NCBI GenBank assembly: GCA_036489765.1 | Contig: DASXFE010000026.1 | Coordinates: 1-64,000 of the forward strand | DNA from: DATARH01 sp036489765 | Lineage (GTDB): Bacteria > Pseudomonadota > Alphaproteobacteria > ATCC43930 > CGMCC-115725 | Direction of reading: 5' to 3' | Length of the DNA: 64,000 nt | Shown here: positions 24,685 to 34,608 of the stretch, piece after piece | How the letters are laid out: every line of letters begins with the position of its first letter | Numbering within the stretch: position 1 is the stretch's first letter | The notes under the pieces: generated by a model | Told to the model about the DNA's origin: nothing | Databases searched by the model: none | The model's input: only the letters and a program-made list of their open reading frames with translations | Translations under genes and position numbers: made by a program

Positions 24685-25878
24685 TTAGCCCGGCGCGGCG
24701 CCCTGGACCCCCACCTGCAGCACGTAGAGCGATTGGCTCGCGCACATGAAGATGCGGTCGCGTTTCGGGCCGCCGAAGGTGAGGTTGGCGCAGACTTCGG
24801 GGAGGCGGATGCGGCCGAGCAGCTTGGCCTTTGCATCCATGCAAATCACCCCGGCATAGCCGAGCGGCGCATTCGAGCCGATCCACAGATTGCCGGCCGT
24901 GTCGGCGCGCATGCCGTCGGGACCGCATTTGACGCCGTCGATCATCATGTCGGAGAATAGCCGCATGTTGGCGAGCTTTTGCCCCTGCACGTCGAAGGCA
25001 TGGATGTCGCGCTTGCCGCCCGACCCGGTGTCGCCCGGCCCGGCACCGGTGCTTATCACGTAGAGGGTCTTGTAGTCGGGCGAAAAGCAGAGCCCGTTCG
25101 GGTCGGGGATTTCCGATTCCTGCACCACGGCGTCGAGCCGCCCGCTCGGGTCCCAGCGATAGACGGCGGTCGGCAATTCGCGCTTCTTACCGCCGATCGC
25201 GCCGTAATCGGGCTCGCCGATCGCCGGCTTCAAATACCCCTGGGTGTTGGCGGGGCCGCCGGCCTCGTCGGGATGCCCCTCGCTGAGCCGGTCGCCATAG
25301 GGCGGGTCGGTGAACCAGATGCTGCCGTCGGGGTGCGGCACGATGTCGTTCGGCGAGTTGAGCGGCTTGCCTTCGAAATTGTCGGCGATGACGGTCATGC
25401 TGCCGTCATGCTCCCAGCGCACGACGCGGCGGTGGAAATCCTCACACGAAAGCTGGCGGCCCTGGAAATCGAAGGAGTTGCCGTTGCTGTTCCACGAGGG
25501 GTCGCGGAACCGGGTCACCCGCCCGTCGTCCCAGAGATAGCGGTACTGGATGTTGGCCTGGACATCGCTGAACACGAGATAGCGGCCCTGGCTGCACCAG
25601 GCCGGCCCCTCGGCCCAGAATGCGCCGGTCCACAGCCGGTGCAGCCCGGCATTGCCGATAAAGGCCTGCCGGAACGCCGGGTCGACGACGATGATGTCGG
25701 GGTCGGGAAGGATCGCCGGATGGCCGGTCGACCAGTCGCGCGGCGGCTGGGTGATCGTGCTCGGCGGCGTACCGAGCTGCGCGTTGGGCGCGGGGGCCGG
25801 CGTTTGCGCCAGCGCGGGTGCGGCGACGAGCCCGGCGGTGCCGGCCAGCATCGCGCGGCGAGAAAGGTGATGGGTCAT
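24685..25878 (-). CDS. SMP-30/gluconolactonase-family exported protein
   Basis: A 397-aa six-bladed beta-propeller hydrolase family protein, probably a periplasmic lactonase. The N-terminus (MTHHLSRRAMLAGTAGL ... APALA) is a signal peptide with twin arginines, so Tat export is likely. Family segments: GPAWCSQGRYLVFSDVQ, GNSFDFQGRQLSCEDFHRR, KPLNSPNDIVPHPDGSIWFT, PNGLCFSPDYKTLYV, and PDGMRADTAGNLWIG, which include the conserved Glu/Asn/Asp metal ligands. Substrate unknown. It stands alone between DUF2628 and the tRNA-binding protein gene. Confidence 0.92.
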   Translation of the reverse strand: MTHHLSRRAMLAGTAGLVAAPALAQTPAPAPNAQLGTPPSTITQPPRDWSTGHPAILPDPDIIVVDPAFRQAFIGNAGLHRLWTGAFWAEGPAWCSQGRYLVFSDVQANIQYRYLWDDGRVTRFRDPSWNSNGNSFDFQGRQLSCEDFHRRVVRWEHDGSMTVIADNFEGKPLNSPNDIVPHPDGSIWFTDPPYGDRLSEGHPDEAGGPANTQGYLKPAIGEPDYGAIGGKKRELPTAVYRWDPSGRLDAVVQESEIPDPNGLCFSPDYKTLYVISTGAGPGDTGSGGKRDIHAFDVQGQKLANMRLFSDMMIDGVKCGPDGMRADTAGNLWIGSNAPLGYAGVICMDAKAKLLGRIRLPEVCANLTFGGPKRDRIFMCASQSLYVLQVGVQGAAPG

Positions 25879-25963
25879 CGCGGCGTCCCTTCCGTAGGTT
25901 GATTTCGAGCACTGTCGCGTGCGACAACCTGCCGCGCAAGCGTCCTCGCGCCGCTGCGGGTGC

Positions 25964-26299
25964 CTAGAACACCACGCCGCCGGGCGGGACCTCGCTTTCG
26001 GGCGTCAAATAGATCGTCTCACCCTTCGTGCTGGTGACGCCGAGGACGAGCACCTGCGACACCTCCGGCCCCATGCGCTTTTCGGGGAAGTTGACGACGG
26101 CGACCACCGTCTTGCCGACAAGGGCTTCCGGGGCGTAGTTGCGGTAGGCGCCGCACGACACCTTGATCCCGATCTCGGCACCGAGATCGATCGTCAGGCG
26201 ATAGGTCGGCTTGCGCGAGCGCGCATCCTCGACCTTGAGGACGCGGCCGACGCGGAGGTCGAGCGCTTCGAAATGGGCATAGTCGGCAACGGGTTTCAT
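25964..26299 (-). CDS. tRNA-binding OB-fold protein (CsaA-like)
   Basis: An 111-aa protein consisting of one tRNA-binding OB-fold domain, as in CsaA (export-related chaperone in Bacillus) and E. coli YgjH. I start it at the ATG at 26299, with GAGGCAG upstream. Key segments: FEALDLRVGRVLKVEDA, KPTYRLTIDLGAEIGIK, LVGKTVVAVVNFPEKRMG and SQVLVLGV. CsaA is the closer match by pattern. Its in vivo role outside Bacillus is not settled. Confidence 0.9.
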   Translation of the reverse strand: MKPVADYAHFEALDLRVGRVLKVEDARSRKPTYRLTIDLGAEIGIKVSCGAYRNYAPEALVGKTVVAVVNFPEKRMGPEVSQVLVLGVTSTKGETIYLTPESEVPPGGVVF

Positions 26300-26372
26300 T
26301 CTGCCTCCTCGGCTCACGGCGCCGCGATTTCCTGGTACTGTGGCGACGGAAGGCGGCGCAAGGCTCGCGAAG

Positions 26373-26623
26373 ATGAAATTTACGTACGGCTGGGTGATCG
26401 TCGACGCCGGGATCGTCGTCGCCGGCGGGCTGCTGCTCGGCGCCTATGACTGGCGGACCGCGCTCGCCGTTCCGGGGCTTCTCGCCTGTGTGCCGATCGT
26501 CGCGGCCGGGGTGCTCGTGCAGCGCCCGCCGCTTTACGTCGCTTCGTGCGCGGTCGGAGCCGGGGCCATCGCGATCGCGGCCACATTCCGCCCGCCGGCA
26601 GGCCGCCGGATGCCCGCCGCCGC

Positions 26624-26627
<4 letters not shown>
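26373..26627 (+). CDS. Small membrane protein upstream of an ABC-F gene
   Basis: An 84-aa protein with two or three hydrophobic segments (GWVIVDAGIVVAGGLLLGAY, ALAVPGLLACVPIVAAGVLV, YVASCAVGAGAIAIAATF) and little else. I do not recognise a family. The ATG at 26373 fits best; an upstream in-frame GTG exists at 26340. The stop overlaps the start of the ABC-F gene as ATGA, which is the main reason to believe it is real and co-translated with it. Confidence 0.65.
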
Positions 26628-28507
<1,880 letters not shown>

Positions 28508-28639
28508 CGTCGCGTGTGTTACGGATTCCTGGTTAGTTCCAGCGGCAGAAGGACGCAGCCGGCTTTGATCCGCTCATCGCGCGCGGTTTGTGCAATAGTC
28601 GACCCAACCGGCCTTGGGGGACGCGACACAGGCTTTGCC

Positions 28640-29242
28640 ATGACCGATGTACCTGCGATCAGCGATCGCAATCTCGAAGCGACGACGCATATTTCGCTGA
28701 AGCGAGAGCCGGCGTGCTTTGCATTTCTGTCACCGAAATCGACCTCATCGCCGGTGCCGATCGATTCCCTGAATCTCGACCTCGCCTCGGCCGATTACTT
28801 CCAGGGCCGTGCCTCGGTATGGACGACGATGGAGATCCGCTCGTCGGTCAGCGGCGACCGCCCGGCCGCGATGCTGGGGTTTGACGAGGCGTTCCTGCGC
28901 CCGTTCGCCCGCGCCCTCGTCGAGGCGGCGACGACGCGCGGCTCGTTCCGCATGACCATCCCACAGGAGACCCGCGACGGCGGTCGCTGCCGCGTCGTCG
29001 AGTACGTGACCGGGCCGGGGAAGCCGCTGAAGGAATTGATCCTGCAGCCGTTCGATAACATCGTGGTGATCAGCGCCGCGACGCAGCGCGACGGCGACGA
29101 AACGCTGTTCCAGCTCCCGCGCACCGACAGCTTCCTGCGCGCTTTTGCCAAGACCGCCTATGTCGCCGACAAGGCGCTGAGCGATCTTCTGGACGAAATG
29201 GGCCGCCTCGCCCGCCGCACGGCGGACGCGAACGAGCCGTAA
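28640..29242 (+). CDS. Uncharacterised 200-aa protein
   Basis: A soluble protein with no signal peptide or membrane helix, and no family I recognise. I start it at the ATG at 28640 (MTDVPAISDRNLEATTH); upstream codons in the frame look non-coding. A central alternating strand/helix pattern (SSVSGDRPAAMLGFDEAFLR, GSFRMTIPQETRDGG) and a helical C-terminus (YVADKALSDLLDEMGRLARR) are visible. Base composition matches the neighbours. It is followed by a family-B repeat and then the convergent c-di-GMP gene. Confidence 0.7.
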   Translation: MTDVPAISDRNLEATTHISLKREPACFAFLSPKSTSSPVPIDSLNLDLASADYFQGRASVWTTMEIRSSVSGDRPAAMLGFDEAFLRPFARALVEAATTRGSFRMTIPQETRDGGRCRVVEYVTGPGKPLKELILQPFDNIVVISAATQRDGDETLFQLPRTDSFLRAFAKTAYVADKALSDLLDEMGRLARRTADANEP

Positions 29243-29247
29243 CCGGC

Positions 29248-29310
29248 AGGAGCGCGGGCGTCTCGCCCGCAATTCCTGAAATGTAGATGCGGGCAGAACG
29301 CCCGCGCCCC
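29248..29310. repeat. Dispersed palindromic repeat, GCGGGCGTCTCGCCCGC family (copy 2, degenerate)
   Basis: The left arm (29248-29270) is identical to that of the copy at 21778-21838. The right arm (GCGGGCAGAACGCCCGCGC, from 29289) has several changes. It lies between the convergent stop codons of the uncharacterised gene and the GGDEF/EAL gene. Confidence 0.85.
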
Positions 29311-29311
29311 C

Positions 29312-31084
29312 CTACTCGGCCGCGCTGCTTTCGACCAGGTGGGTCAGCGCGTAGGCGCCGAAGAAGCTGCCGTCCATCGGCTTGGCGTAGAGATAGCCCT
29401 GGACGAAGCCGCAACCCGCCTGCCGCAGGATGTCGGCCTGCGACATGGTCTCGACCCCTTCGGCGACGACATCGGCGCCGTAGATGCGGGCGATCTTGAG
29501 CAGCGCCAGCACCAGCTCCTTGCCGTCGGCGGTATCGAGCCGGTTGGTGAAGCCGCCGTCGATCTTGATCGTGTCGACCGCATAGTGCCGGAGGACACCC
29601 AACGCCGAATAGCCGGTGCCGAAATCGTCGATCGCCAGGCGGATCCCGATCTCCTGCAACTCGTTGAGGACGCTGCGGGTAACGTCCGGATTGCGCATGA
29701 CCGCCGACTCGGTGATCTCGAGCTTGATGCGGTCGAGCGGAAAGCCGCTGTCGTTGACGCCCTTCAGCGTCGCCAGCAGCAGCGACGGGTCGTTGAACTG
29801 GCGCGCCGAGACGTTGATGCTGATCCAGTCGAGGATGTCGCGGCCGTAGAGCATCTGCCAGACCTGCATCTGACGCACCGCTTCGCGGATGACCCAGCAA
29901 CCGACCGGCACGATAAGCCCGCTCTCCTCCAGCACCGGCAGGAACGCCGCCGGCGGCACCAGGCCGTCTTGCGGATGGTTCCAGCGGATGAGCGCCTCGG
30001 CACCGACGACCTTGTTGTCGCTGAGACGGAGGATGGGCTGGTAGTGCAGCACGAACTCGCCCTCGTCGAGCGCACGGCGAAGCTGGTCGAGCAGCGCCAG
30101 CCGGCGGCCGACCGTGCTGGTCAGCGACGGCTCCCACGCCTTGGCGCCGTTGGGTCCACGCGCCTTCGCTTCCTGCAGCGCAACGTCGAGGTCGCGCAGC
30201 GCGTCGTCTTCGTTGCGATGGGTCGGGCTCGTCAGGATGTAGCCGATGCTGGCGCTGAGCCGGACGCACTCCTCGCCGATCATCACCGGATTGGCGACAA
30301 GCTGCAGAAGACGCCGCGCGAAAGCTTCCGAATCGGCGAGGGTCGGCGACGGGTTGCCGAGAACGATGGCGAACTCGTCGGCGCCGATGCGGGCAACGAT
30401 GTCCTGCGTGCGCCCGCCAAGCCGCCAGCCCGCCTTTTCCGGAACCGGCCGCGACCGCGTTCCCGCCAGGAGACGGTTGGCGATGATCTTCAGGACGCCG
30501 TCGCCGATCCCGGCGCCGTAGAGGTCGTTGACGCCCTTGAAATTGTCGATGTCGAGCAAAAACATCGCGGTCGGGCGCCAGTTGCTCTGCGGCGCCACGA
30601 TCGATCGGACATGCGCCATAAACCGGTGCCGGCCCGGGAGCCCGGTCAACTGGTCCGTAACATCGGGGAGCCCGCCGTCGCCGCTGACGCCGGAGACTTC
30701 GTGGACGGTGGCAACGACACCGCCCGGTCCGTCGCCGCTTCGGCGCCGTGCGCTCAGCACGAACCGGCGCGACTGACGCGCGGGGTCCGGCTCGCCGAGC
30801 TCACACGATTCGATGTGTTCGCCATCGAGCGCGCGACGCAACAGCTCGGCGATCACCGGGCCGCTGAGCGGGTCGAGCTCGTGGTGGCGGCGGCCGACGA
30901 TCTGCTTGCCGTCCAGGCCGAACACATCGAGCCACGGACCGTTGGCGGCCACATAGTGAAGCTGATGGTCGAAGAGCGCGGCGGCGGACGGGAAATCGGC
31001 CATAAAGGTCGAGACCCAGGGGCCTGGCGCCTCAACGCCACGCTCTAAGGTGGCAACGGGGGTGGATGAGGGATGCTTTGTCAC
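29312..31084 (-). CDS. PAS-GGDEF-EAL protein, probable c-di-GMP phosphodiesterase
   Basis: A 590-aa cytosolic protein with an N-terminal PAS domain (about 25-125), GGDEF domain (about 140-310) and EAL domain (about 330-585). The cyclase signature is GADEF (about 232-236), not GGDEF, so cyclase activity is doubtful. The EAL domain looks catalytically complete: EALIRW, WISINVSARQF, KLEITES, IDDFGTGYSALG, IKID, VAEGVET and VQGYLYAKP. Most likely it degrades c-di-GMP, with the PAS and degenerate GGDEF domains as input. The start is a GTG. Monocistronic. Confidence 0.94.
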   Translation of the reverse strand: MTKHPSSTPVATLERGVEAPGPWVSTFMADFPSAAALFDHQLHYVAANGPWLDVFGLDGKQIVGRRHHELDPLSGPVIAELLRRALDGEHIESCELGEPDPARQSRRFVLSARRRSGDGPGGVVATVHEVSGVSGDGGLPDVTDQLTGLPGRHRFMAHVRSIVAPQSNWRPTAMFLLDIDNFKGVNDLYGAGIGDGVLKIIANRLLAGTRSRPVPEKAGWRLGGRTQDIVARIGADEFAIVLGNPSPTLADSEAFARRLLQLVANPVMIGEECVRLSASIGYILTSPTHRNEDDALRDLDVALQEAKARGPNGAKAWEPSLTSTVGRRLALLDQLRRALDEGEFVLHYQPILRLSDNKVVGAEALIRWNHPQDGLVPPAAFLPVLEESGLIVPVGCWVIREAVRQMQVWQMLYGRDILDWISINVSARQFNDPSLLLATLKGVNDSGFPLDRIKLEITESAVMRNPDVTRSVLNELQEIGIRLAIDDFGTGYSALGVLRHYAVDTIKIDGGFTNRLDTADGKELVLALLKIARIYGADVVAEGVETMSQADILRQAGCGFVQGYLYAKPMDGSFFGAYALTHLVESSAAE

Positions 31085-31252
31085 GGCGCCAGATTATTCG
31101 TGCGCCGATTAAAGAATGGTGAAGCATAGAATATCCCGACCGGGCAAATATTGGTGCCGTGCGCGAGGTTGTTTGATTATAGTTAAATAATGAATGCAAT
31201 TTCGGGAATTGCCCCGTGGCCAGCGAAAACGACAATTCTTTCAGACACAAAG

Positions 31253-31284
31253 AACCAGGCGCAGCCAGAGGGCTACGCCTGGTT
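31253..31284 (-). terminator. Hairpin terminator after the His-rich secreted gene
   Basis: AACCAGGCG (31253-31261) pairs with CGCCTGGTT (31276-31284), with a second inner stem AGCC/GGCT and a 4-base loop. On the minus strand it is followed by a T-rich run (CTTTGTGTCT). It lies about 75 bases downstream of the stop of the minus-strand gene ending at 31359. Confidence 0.7.
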
Positions 31285-31358
31285 CATGAGTAGCATGCAC
31301 GGGGCGTGGCGCGAACAAGGGGACCTAGGCCCCCTTGCCGGCTTTGCTACAGCGCGAC

Positions 31359-31715
31359 TTAGTTGGGGCTGGCCTTCGGGCCAGGCAGCCGCGGCGAGCC
31401 CGGACCGCCGGGGGCCATGCCGCCGCCGCCGCCCTGGATCCGCGCCAGCTCTTGCTGGTTGAGTTGCTCGGTCGTCGCATCTTCACGCGCCATCATGTGA
31501 TGACGATAATGGTGATGACGCATAACGTGATGGGCCGACGCTGGCCTCGCCATCGCCTTCGGGGCGGCCGGGGCCGGCGCGGCCGGCTTCATCGGCTGGG
31601 TCTGGGTCTGGCTGCCGCCGCCGCTCGCCTTCGGGCCGGGCATATTCTGGGCCCACGCAGGAGCGGAAATCGCGAGAGCCGCGGCGATCGCGACGCTAGT
31701 GAAGAGATGCTTCAT
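31359..31715 (-). CDS. Small secreted His/Met-rich protein
   Basis: A 118-aa exported protein. The start at 31715 gives a clear signal peptide (MKHLFTSVAIAAALAISAP, cleavage after AWAQ). The mature part is Pro/Ala/Gly-rich with a dense His/Met cluster (HHVMRHHHYRHHMM, about residues 61-74), which could bind metal, and an NQQELARIQ-like helix before a glycine-rich tail. No family recognised. A terminator hairpin follows, and a possible EcfG promoter lies about 95 bases upstream of the start. Confidence 0.7.
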   Translation of the reverse strand: MKHLFTSVAIAAALAISAPAWAQNMPGPKASGGGSQTQTQPMKPAAPAPAAPKAMARPASAHHVMRHHHYRHHMMAREDATTEQLNQQELARIQGGGGGMAPGGPGSPRLPGPKASPN

Positions 31716-31808
31716 ACCAGGTGTCCCTTTATTGCAGTTCGGGTTTGGACGATACGCTGCAGATTCTCGCACAACCTTTGGGATTACCCTTGCGGGCGCA
31801 TGGGTTGA

Positions 31809-31833
31809 AACGGCGGAGCCGCCGTTTCGTTCC
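31809..31833 (-). promoter_or_regulatory. Possible EcfG promoter, overlapping a palindrome
   Basis: On the minus strand, GGAAC (31833-31829), 16 bases, CGTT (31812-31809). The spacer contains most of a perfect palindrome with 10-bp arms (GAAACGGCGG...CCGCCGTTTC, 31807-31828), so the match could be fortuitous or the palindrome could be an operator. A start near 31803 would leave a leader of about 88 bases before the His-rich gene. Confidence 0.4.
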
Positions 31834-31967
31834 CTCGGGCGCGCAACTTTCGGTGTCGCATACCCGACCCCGCCGGAGGCGGATAATATGATTGTACGAA
31901 CCGGGTTTCAAGCGCTTGGGTCGGTTTTGATTCGCATCCCGCTAACGTTTCCCGCGAGCGTATTTAG

Positions 31968-33641
31968 ATGATGACCGATCGCCTCAACCGCTTATTCCGC
32001 CTCATTTTCACCGCCGGGTTGATGGCTGCCGCAATGCCGTCCGGCGCGGCCGAGCACACATCGCTAACGATCGGAGTGACCCAGTATCCAGGAACGCTAA
32101 ACCCCAACATCGATCCGCTGGCGGCGAAGGGCTACGTCCTCGGCTTCACGCTGCGGCCGTTCACCGTCTTCGACCCCGAGTGGAAGCTTGTGTGCCTTTT
32201 GTGCACGACGGTACCCAGCTTCGACAACGGGCTCGCCGTGCCGGTCGACCTGCCCAACGGCAAGCGCGGCGTGGACGTGACTTATACGATCCGCCCCGAC
32301 GCGATGTGGGGCGACGGCGTGCCGGTGACGACGAAGGACGTTGAATTCACCTGGAAGGTCGGCCGCGATCCGAAGAGCCCGGTCAGCAACGCCGAGATGT
32401 ATCGGCACATGACCGGGATCACCATCAAGGACGACAAGACGTTTACGATCCACGACGACAAGCTCGATTTTACCTATGCCGCGATCAACGATTTCACCCT
32501 GCTGCCGGAACACCTCGAAAAGGCCGCTTTCGCCGACCCGGCGCAGTATCGGCAAAAGACGCTCTATGTGACCGACCCGACGAACCCCGGTCTTTACAAC
32601 GGCCCCTATCGGGTCGGCGAGGCATCGGGGGGGTCGTACATAGTGCTCGAGCGCAACCCGCATTGGGCCGGAAAGCCGGGTCCGTTCGACCGGATCACGA
32701 TCCGGGCGATCGAAAATACCGCCGCGCTCGAAGCCAACCTTCTCTCCGGCACGGTCGATATGGCGGCGGGCGAGGTCGGGCTGCCGCTCGACGAAGGGCT
32801 CGCCTTCGAAAAGCGTCATGGCGCCGCCTACGACGTGGTCTTCAAACCGGGGCTCATCTTCGAGCATGTCGACTTCAACCTCGAGGTCCCGGCGTTCCAG
32901 GACCGGCGGCTGCGCGAGGCGATGCTGCGCGCGATCGATCGCGAGGGGCTGTGCAAATCACTGTTCTCCGGCAAGCAGCAGCCGGCCGATACGTTTCTCA
33001 GCCCGCTCGATGTCGGCTACACGGACGACGTTCCGCATTATCCCTACGATCCGGCGCGGGCGGCGGCGCTGCTCGACGAGGCCGGCTGGCATATGGGTCC
33101 AGGCGGCACCCGCCGCAACGCCGCCGGCGAGGCGCTGTCGTTCACGCTGATGACGACTGCCGGCAACCATTCTCGCGAGCTCGTCGAGCAGGTGCTGCAG
33201 AGCGAATGGAAAAAGGTCGGGATCGACATCAAGCTCAAGAACGAGCCGCCCCGCGTACTCTTTGGCGAGACGCTGCTGCACCGGCAATTCCAGCTTGCGA
33301 TGTACGCCTGGATCAGCTCGCCGGAGAATGTACCGCGCGAGATCTTCGATTCCGGCGAGATACCGAGCGCCGGCAACGGCTATAGCGGCGAAAATCTGGC
33401 CGGATACAAGAACCCCAAGATGGACGAGCTGCTCAAGGCGCTGGAGCTTGAGCTCGACCCGCAGAAGCGCAAGGCGATGTGGGCCGAGGCACAGAAGATC
33501 TTTGCCGCCGACCTGCCGTTCCTGCCGCTCTATCTGCGCACCGACACGTTCATCCTGCCGAAATGGCTGGGCGGCGTAGAGCCGACCGGAAACCAGTACC
33601 CGACCTCGCTATGGGTGACGGATTGGACGGTGAAGAAGTGA
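31968..33641 (+). CDS. Peptide-type ABC transporter substrate-binding protein (family 5)
   Basis: Periplasmic binding protein for oligopeptides or similar solutes, 557 aa. It has a signal peptide (LIFTAGLMAAAMPSGAA) and the SBP_bac_5 pattern: TLNPNIDPLAAKGYVLGFTL, VTYTIRPDAMWGDGVPVTTKDVEF, and the C-terminal LDPQKRKAMWAEAQKIFAADLPFLPLY. First gene of an operon with two permease genes. Two ATG codons in tandem can serve as start. Ligand unknown. Confidence 0.93.
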   Translation: MMTDRLNRLFRLIFTAGLMAAAMPSGAAEHTSLTIGVTQYPGTLNPNIDPLAAKGYVLGFTLRPFTVFDPEWKLVCLLCTTVPSFDNGLAVPVDLPNGKRGVDVTYTIRPDAMWGDGVPVTTKDVEFTWKVGRDPKSPVSNAEMYRHMTGITIKDDKTFTIHDDKLDFTYAAINDFTLLPEHLEKAAFADPAQYRQKTLYVTDPTNPGLYNGPYRVGEASGGSYIVLERNPHWAGKPGPFDRITIRAIENTAALEANLLSGTVDMAAGEVGLPLDEGLAFEKRHGAAYDVVFKPGLIFEHVDFNLEVPAFQDRRLREAMLRAIDREGLCKSLFSGKQQPADTFLSPLDVGYTDDVPHYPYDPARAAALLDEAGWHMGPGGTRRNAAGEALSFTLMTTAGNHSRELVEQVLQSEWKKVGIDIKLKNEPPRVLFGETLLHRQFQLAMYAWISSPENVPREIFDSGEIPSAGNGYSGENLAGYKNPKMDELLKALELELDPQKRKAMWAEAQKIFAADLPFLPLYLRTDTFILPKWLGGVEPTGNQYPTSLWVTDWTVKK

Positions 33642-33657
33642 GGGATGGGCTGGACCG

Positions 33658-34608
33658 ATGACCCGGTTCGTCACCCTTCGCCTCGTCGAGATCGCCGGCG
33701 TCCTCATTCTGATGTCGTTCCTGATCTACGCGCTGATCGGGCTGATGCCCGGCGACCCGATCGACCTGATGCGCGGCACCGATCCGCATCTGAGCTCGGC
33801 CGACATCGCCCGGCTCAAGGAATTGTACGGGGTCGGTCAGCCGCTCTTCGGGCGCTATCTGGCGTGGGCGCGGCAGGCCGTCATCGGCAATCTCGGCTAT
33901 TCCCGCCTGTTCGCCGAGCCGGTGCTGACCGCGCTCCTCCCCCGCCTCGCCAACTCGCTCGCGCTGATGGGGACGAGTTTTGTCCTCGCCTTTGCCGCCG
34001 CGCTCGGGCTCGGCATCGCGGCGGCGCGGCGGCCGGGCTCGGTGTTCGACCGGACGCTGAACCTGCTGTGCTTTGCCGGCGTCTCGGTACCGACCTTCTG
34101 GCTGGCTCTGGTGCTGATCCTGATCTTCGCCGCGCGGCTCGGCTGGTTCCCGGCCAGCGGGATCGCGACCCCGGGGAATGGCGGACTCGACGACCGGGTC
34201 TGGCACCTCGCGCTGCCGGTGCTGACGCTGACGCTCGCCTCGGTCGGCAGCTACACGCGCTATGTGCGGGCGGCGATGCGCGAGGCGCTGGGGCAGGACC
34301 ATATCCGCACGGCACGGGCCAAGGGGGCGAGCGAGCGGCGCGTCGTCTGGCATCACGCACTGCGCTCAGCGCTGGTGCCGGTGGTGACGGTGCTGGCGCT
34401 GTCGTTCGGCAGCCTCGTTTCGGGCGCGCTCGTGACCGAGACGATGTTCGCCTATCCCGGGATGGGCAAGCTGATCTTCGATGCGGTGATGGGCAACGAT
34501 TACAACCTCGCGCTCGCCGCGCTGTTGCTGGCGACGGCGACGACGCTCGCCGGGAATTTCGCCGCCGACCTCGCCTATGCCTGGCTCGACCCCAGGGTTT
34601 CCTATTGA
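33658..34608 (+). CDS. ABC transporter permease (DppB type)
   Basis: Inner-membrane permease, 316 aa, six helices. N-terminal segment VLILMSFLIYALIGLMPGDP, then the coupling EAA loop REALGQDHIRTARAKGASERR and the downstream VTETMFAYPGMGKLIFDAV are typical of DppB/OppB. It starts 16 bases after the binding-protein stop and partners the next gene. Confidence 0.95.
   Translation: MTRFVTLRLVEIAGVLILMSFLIYALIGLMPGDPIDLMRGTDPHLSSADIARLKELYGVGQPLFGRYLAWARQAVIGNLGYSRLFAEPVLTALLPRLANSLALMGTSFVLAFAAALGLGIAAARRPGSVFDRTLNLLCFAGVSVPTFWLALVLILIFAARLGWFPASGIATPGNGGLDDRVWHLALPVLTLTLASVGSYTRYVRAAMREALGQDHIRTARAKGASERRVVWHHALRSALVPVVTVLALSFGSLVSGALVTETMFAYPGMGKLIFDAVMGNDYNLALAALLLATATTLAGNFAADLAYAWLDPRVSY

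Noticed and set aside
29339..31048. 569-aa open frame on the plus strand
   Set aside because: Antisense of the PAS-GGDEF-EAL gene, which has intact catalytic motifs.
31190..31462. 90-aa plus-strand frame between the GGDEF/EAL gene and the His-rich gene
   Set aside because: It overlaps the terminator hairpin and the antisense of the His-rich gene, has no ribosome site and no protein-like pattern.
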